Part shown: positions 58,635 to 64,000 of the stretch, in pieces | How the letters are laid out: the number at the start of each line of letters is the position of its first letter | Numbering within the stretch: the stretch's first letter is position 1 | Assembly (NCBI GenBank): GCA_900175165.2 | Contig: FWWN02000689.1 | Coordinates: 1-64,000 of the forward strand | Reading direction: 5' to 3' | Length of the DNA stretch: 64,000 bases | Origin: Rhizomucor pusillus | Taxonomy: Eukaryota; Mucoromycota; Mucoromycetes; Mucorales; Lichtheimiaceae | Program-made: the position numbers and the translations under genes | The notes under the pieces: generated by a model | Seen by the model: the letters and a program-made list of their open reading frames with translations, nothing else | Told to the model about the DNA's origin: nothing | Databases searched by the model: none

Positions 58635-59228
58635 CTAGAAACCTTTACCGATGCCCGTCTTGTCAACAATAGATTTGATGGCGGTACCTTCTTCCTCGCA
58701 GAGTTCTGGATGGATGTAGAATAATGATTTTGGTTTGGCTGGTTTGCCGGCGACCTGTCCCTTTGCTTCGTCCATGTTGGTCACCATCATGGTTGTGAAT
58801 ATCCGTGTAGCTGGTCCGAGAGCTTCGACAGGTACGATTGTCTGGTGTTCCTTTGCGAAAAAGTTCAATGTGTGCAAAGTAAGGTGCTTGGAGTCCGGCG
58901 TGGTGATCTTTGTAACGTACGGTGACATGACCCACTGAATCAGACCGGTTGACGCTGCACTGGTAGCTATCGCTGCCGTGACAAGCGTGGCCCTAGCAAC
59001 GAACGGAATCGGTACATCGATCACAAACACAAAGGGCGAAATGCCAGTTCCGAGTCCAAGGGACGTGATCGAGAAAAGCTTCAACTTTTTAGCAACATTG
59101 GCAAGTGGTCCAGTGTAAATAACATTGTCTTTTGAGGATGCTGCTGCTGCTGTGGCGTTGGTTGCTGTAGCAGTCCAGCGTCTCTGCACAAGACTTGCCG
59201 TTTGGCGCGATATTACAGTCTTGTACAT
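58635..59228 (-). CDS. TMEM70-like mitochondrial membrane protein
   Basis: A single-exon frame of 197 codons. The first 35 residues are rich in Arg, Ala, Ser and Thr with no acidic residues (RQTASLVQRRW), a typical mitochondrial presequence. A family-characteristic YTGPLANVAKKLKLFSITSL follows, then two hydrophobic segments (about residues 55-78 and 80-103) separated by a short turn, and a soluble tail. This is the TMEM70/TMEM186/TMEM223 family layout; TMEM70 helps assemble the ATP synthase c-ring and complex I. It is divergent from PAN6, 167 bp away, and convergent with the PAS kinase gene. Confidence 0.85.
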   Translation of the reverse strand: MYKTVISRQTASLVQRRWTATATNATAAAASSKDNVIYTGPLANVAKKLKLFSITSLGLGTGISPFVFVIDVPIPFVARATLVTAAIATSAASTGLIQWVMSPYVTKITTPDSKHLTLHTLNFFAKEHQTIVPVEALGPATRIFTTMMVTNMDEAKGQVAGKPAKPKSLFYIHPELCEEEGTAIKSIVDKTGIGKGF

Positions 59229-59395
59229 TTTAAGTTTCTTTTTAGTGCGGTGGAAGAGGGGGAGGAAAGGGTGCTTAAAATTCCCAAAGCGGACACAAAC
59301 GTTTTGGCGACACCCTGTCGAGAGAGAAAGATCAATGAGCCGTGAGTTTGGACGACGCTTCCTTGCTGTATATTATGGAGACACTCTAGTTTAAC

Positions 59396-60519
59396 ATGGA
59401 CTATACCTCAGTACGCATTCCACCAGGGATTCGTGTATTCAACAAGATCGCCGACTACCGCGCATGGCGACGTCAAGTGCTGCTTGATCGTCAGACTGTC
59501 GGCTACGTGCCTACTATGGGCGCACTTCATCAAGGCCACTTGTCTCTAGGCAGGTATAACGGATAATACTCGGGATAAAACTTTCCTGACATATTTCAAT
59601 ACTAGTCAATGCGGCGAAGGCACAGTGTGACCACGTTGCATTGACGATTTTCGTCAACCCGGCACAGTTTGCACCCCACGAGGACCTTGCAACATACCCA
59701 AGAACACTGCAGAGTGATTTAGATAAGCTGGCGACGCTTGGTCCCGCCACAGTTCTTGTCCCTCAAGTCTCAGAGATGTATCCCAGTGGCATCGAGCTTG
59801 ATGTCAGCAAACAGATAGGCGCATTCGTCGAAGTTAAAGGACTGTCGCATCAATTGGAGGGCGTGACACGACCTCATTTCTTCCGCGGTGTAGCAACCGT
59901 TGTTTCCAAGTTTTTAAATATCGTATGTGGGACAAAGTGCAAAGACGAGCATTTTCCTCACAATTGGGCTTGTGTAGATGGAACCAGAGCATGTTTATTT
60001 CGGGCAAAAGGATGGTAAGTGCTGATAACTCGAAGCATTCCTACAAGGACAATGATAACATGAACTCTACGTCCAGTGCAACAATGCATGGTTATCCGAC
60101 GTATGATACGTGATCTGCACTTCAACGTCAAGATGCACGTATGTCCGACCGTCCGAGAGGCTGACGGCCTCGCCATGTCTTCCAGAAACACCTATCTTAC
60201 CCCCGCGCAGCGACAGTATGCGCTAGTGCTTTACAAGGCATTGACTCGAATGAAAGACATGTATGGTGCCGGTACACGACATGCCCCTGCTTTGAAAACT
60301 GCTGCGGAGGAATTGATAGAAGAATCACGTAAACAAGTGCAACAACTGGGAACTGAGGATTGGGAAATCAAACTAGACTACATCAGCATCGCATCGCCAG
60401 ACGATCTTCATGAGATTCAGGACGATATTCCGCAAGAGACAGGTTGCATCCTGAGCGGTGCTGTCTTTGTTGGCAAGACGCGCATCATTGATAACTTGCT
60501 TATCGACGTTCCCATGTAA
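59396..60519 (+). CDS. PAN6: Pantothenate synthetase (pantoate-beta-alanine ligase)
   Basis: Four exons (introns 59550-59605, 59923-59977, 60015-60076) give 316 codons. Motifs of the nucleotidyltransferase superfamily are clear: PTMGALHQGHLSLV with the HxGH site, IFVNPAQFAPHEDL, HFFRGVATVVSKFLNI, YFGQKDVQQC and the KMSKS-equivalent MSSRNTYL. It joins pantoate and beta-alanine with ATP to make pantothenate, the precursor of coenzyme A. Intron 1 must start at a GC (CTAG then GCAGGT); using the GT four bases later would break the frame. Confidence 0.94.
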
Positions 60520-61420
60520 ACCATATATTTGCATCCCTTTTCTTTTTTCAATTAGACATTTGAATATAGAGCTCTTTCAGCAGCACCGTCAATTCCCAAA
60601 TTACTTTAGACCACGCGGCACTTAGCAACCAGATCGAGGCCCATCAGAATGTTTCCTTCTCAGTTGCTACGTTTTCTCGTCATAACCATAGCAACGCACT
60701 CGGACCGGTTAGCAGCTTGTGCCGCCGTATGTGAACGAACGGTGCTCCAAACGCTGGTCCAGCGTGTATGTTGCATGGCCATGTCAGATTTGGCTAAGCA
60801 CAATCATCATTTGGGCAAAAGTGAGAATTTTCCCGCACTTGGTTCATCGTCACGGGAAATCGGGCACGGACTTGCGATGTCGCCCTTGTGAAGCAAACCC
60901 GAACAACCCAAAAATGGATATTTATAAATATCAATTGTTGTTAATTGGTGGTAGCATATAAAGTACATCATCTCCTCGATCATTTGAAATCTATTGCTAA
61001 GATGCAACTGGCAAATCCCATCGCTGAAAACAATGGATGCAGAGGTATCTGCGACGATAACTGCAACCACGTTTCAAATAGTTTCCAAGTAAGTAAATGC
61101 AAGGTGTTGTCCAAAATATGCTATTATTTGAAGCTGGTTCTGTATACAATGGTTATATTAGTCGTAGTTATTGTTAGTAAGCATATTCTGTAGAATACAT
61201 GCTTCCTCCTCCAAACGCAGGTGCGTAGTTTGTGCGACCCTGAGTTTGAATCAATGGACAGCTTGGGATCGTGAAAGGACGATTCCTCACTCTTCTTCTA
61301 GTTAGTGAAAAGCCTTTCAAGACGTTCTTCAACAACCTTTTTCCCAAACGTAGACCTTCACGTCCCACCTCCTTCTCTGTCCTTAACGCTACGCACTCTC
61401 CAGGTGCCGACTCGCCCGAT
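60520..61420. other. Intergenic region upstream of the deubiquitinase gene
   Basis: About 900 bp with short frames on both strands and no recognisable motif. A frame from 61271 is open into the next gene but begins with GTG, so it is treated as 5' leader. Confidence 0.55.

Positions 61421-64000
<2,580 letters not shown>

Noticed and set aside
59552..59605. GT donor for PAN6 intron 1
   Set aside because: Using the GT after GGCAG shifts the frame and destroys the conserved LVNAAKAQCDHVALTIF stretch, so the GC donor at 59550 was kept.

Overview
The window reads as a nuclear contig of an early-diverging filamentous fungus, most likely Mucoromycota (Mucorales-like). Almost every gene is cut by short introns (mostly 50-70 nt, GT-AG). 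The gene set mixes pan-eukaryotic genes (RNA polymerase I largest subunit, CWC27, RBM25, SEC12, a USP7/Ubp15-type deubiquitinase) with families often missing from yeasts (BAG6-like UBL protein, ITPK1, TMEM70). I did not fix a genus. By following splice sites and reading frames I rebuilt 20 gene models with about 112 introns. Every model complete in the window sums to a whole number of codons.

Layout. 0-1.3 kb: a dead Tc1/IS630-type transposase. 1.4-14 kb: a dense housekeeping block with a CLC chloride/proton exchanger, tRNA-splicing endonuclease Sen34, a GT8 glycosyltransferase, NAD(P)HX dehydratase, a bifunctional chorismate mutase-prephenate dehydratase, a small single-pass membrane protein and D-arabinono-1,4-lactone oxidase. 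14.5-15.5 kb: a protein with three dsRNA-binding-like domains. 15.5-19.5 kb: decayed sequence bracketed by two copies of one repeat. 19.5-26.7 kb: the mitochondrial phosphate carrier divergent from RPA190. 26.7-38.3 kb: a repeat-rich island with an inverted repeat, an unknown eroded gene, a broken Ty3/Gypsy element, a tRNA-His flanked by a 16-bp duplication, and nested CACTA/Plavaka-like transposase remnants. 38.6-49.9 kb: BAG6-like, CWC27, RBM25, ITPK1, a protein with EB1-binding-type SxIP motifs, and SEC12. 50.4-52.4 kb: an intact coiled-coil gene divergent from a truncated CACTA-like transposase. 52.4-55.1 kb: nothing firm. 55.1-64 kb: PAS kinase, TMEM70-like protein, pantothenate synthetase PAN6, and a USP7/Ubp15-type deubiquitinase that runs off the end.

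How genes relate. Two spliceosome genes (CWC27 and RBM25) share a 104-bp head-to-head promoter. TMEM70-like/PAN6, SEN34/GT8 and MIR1/RPA190 are also divergent pairs. Two loci repeat one design: a small coiled-coil gene transcribed away from a zinc-finger N-terminus of a CACTA-like transposase. This suggests an accessory protein carried with that transposon family and is the best candidate here for something under-described. Splicing is also notable: seven of about 112 introns have GC instead of GT donors.
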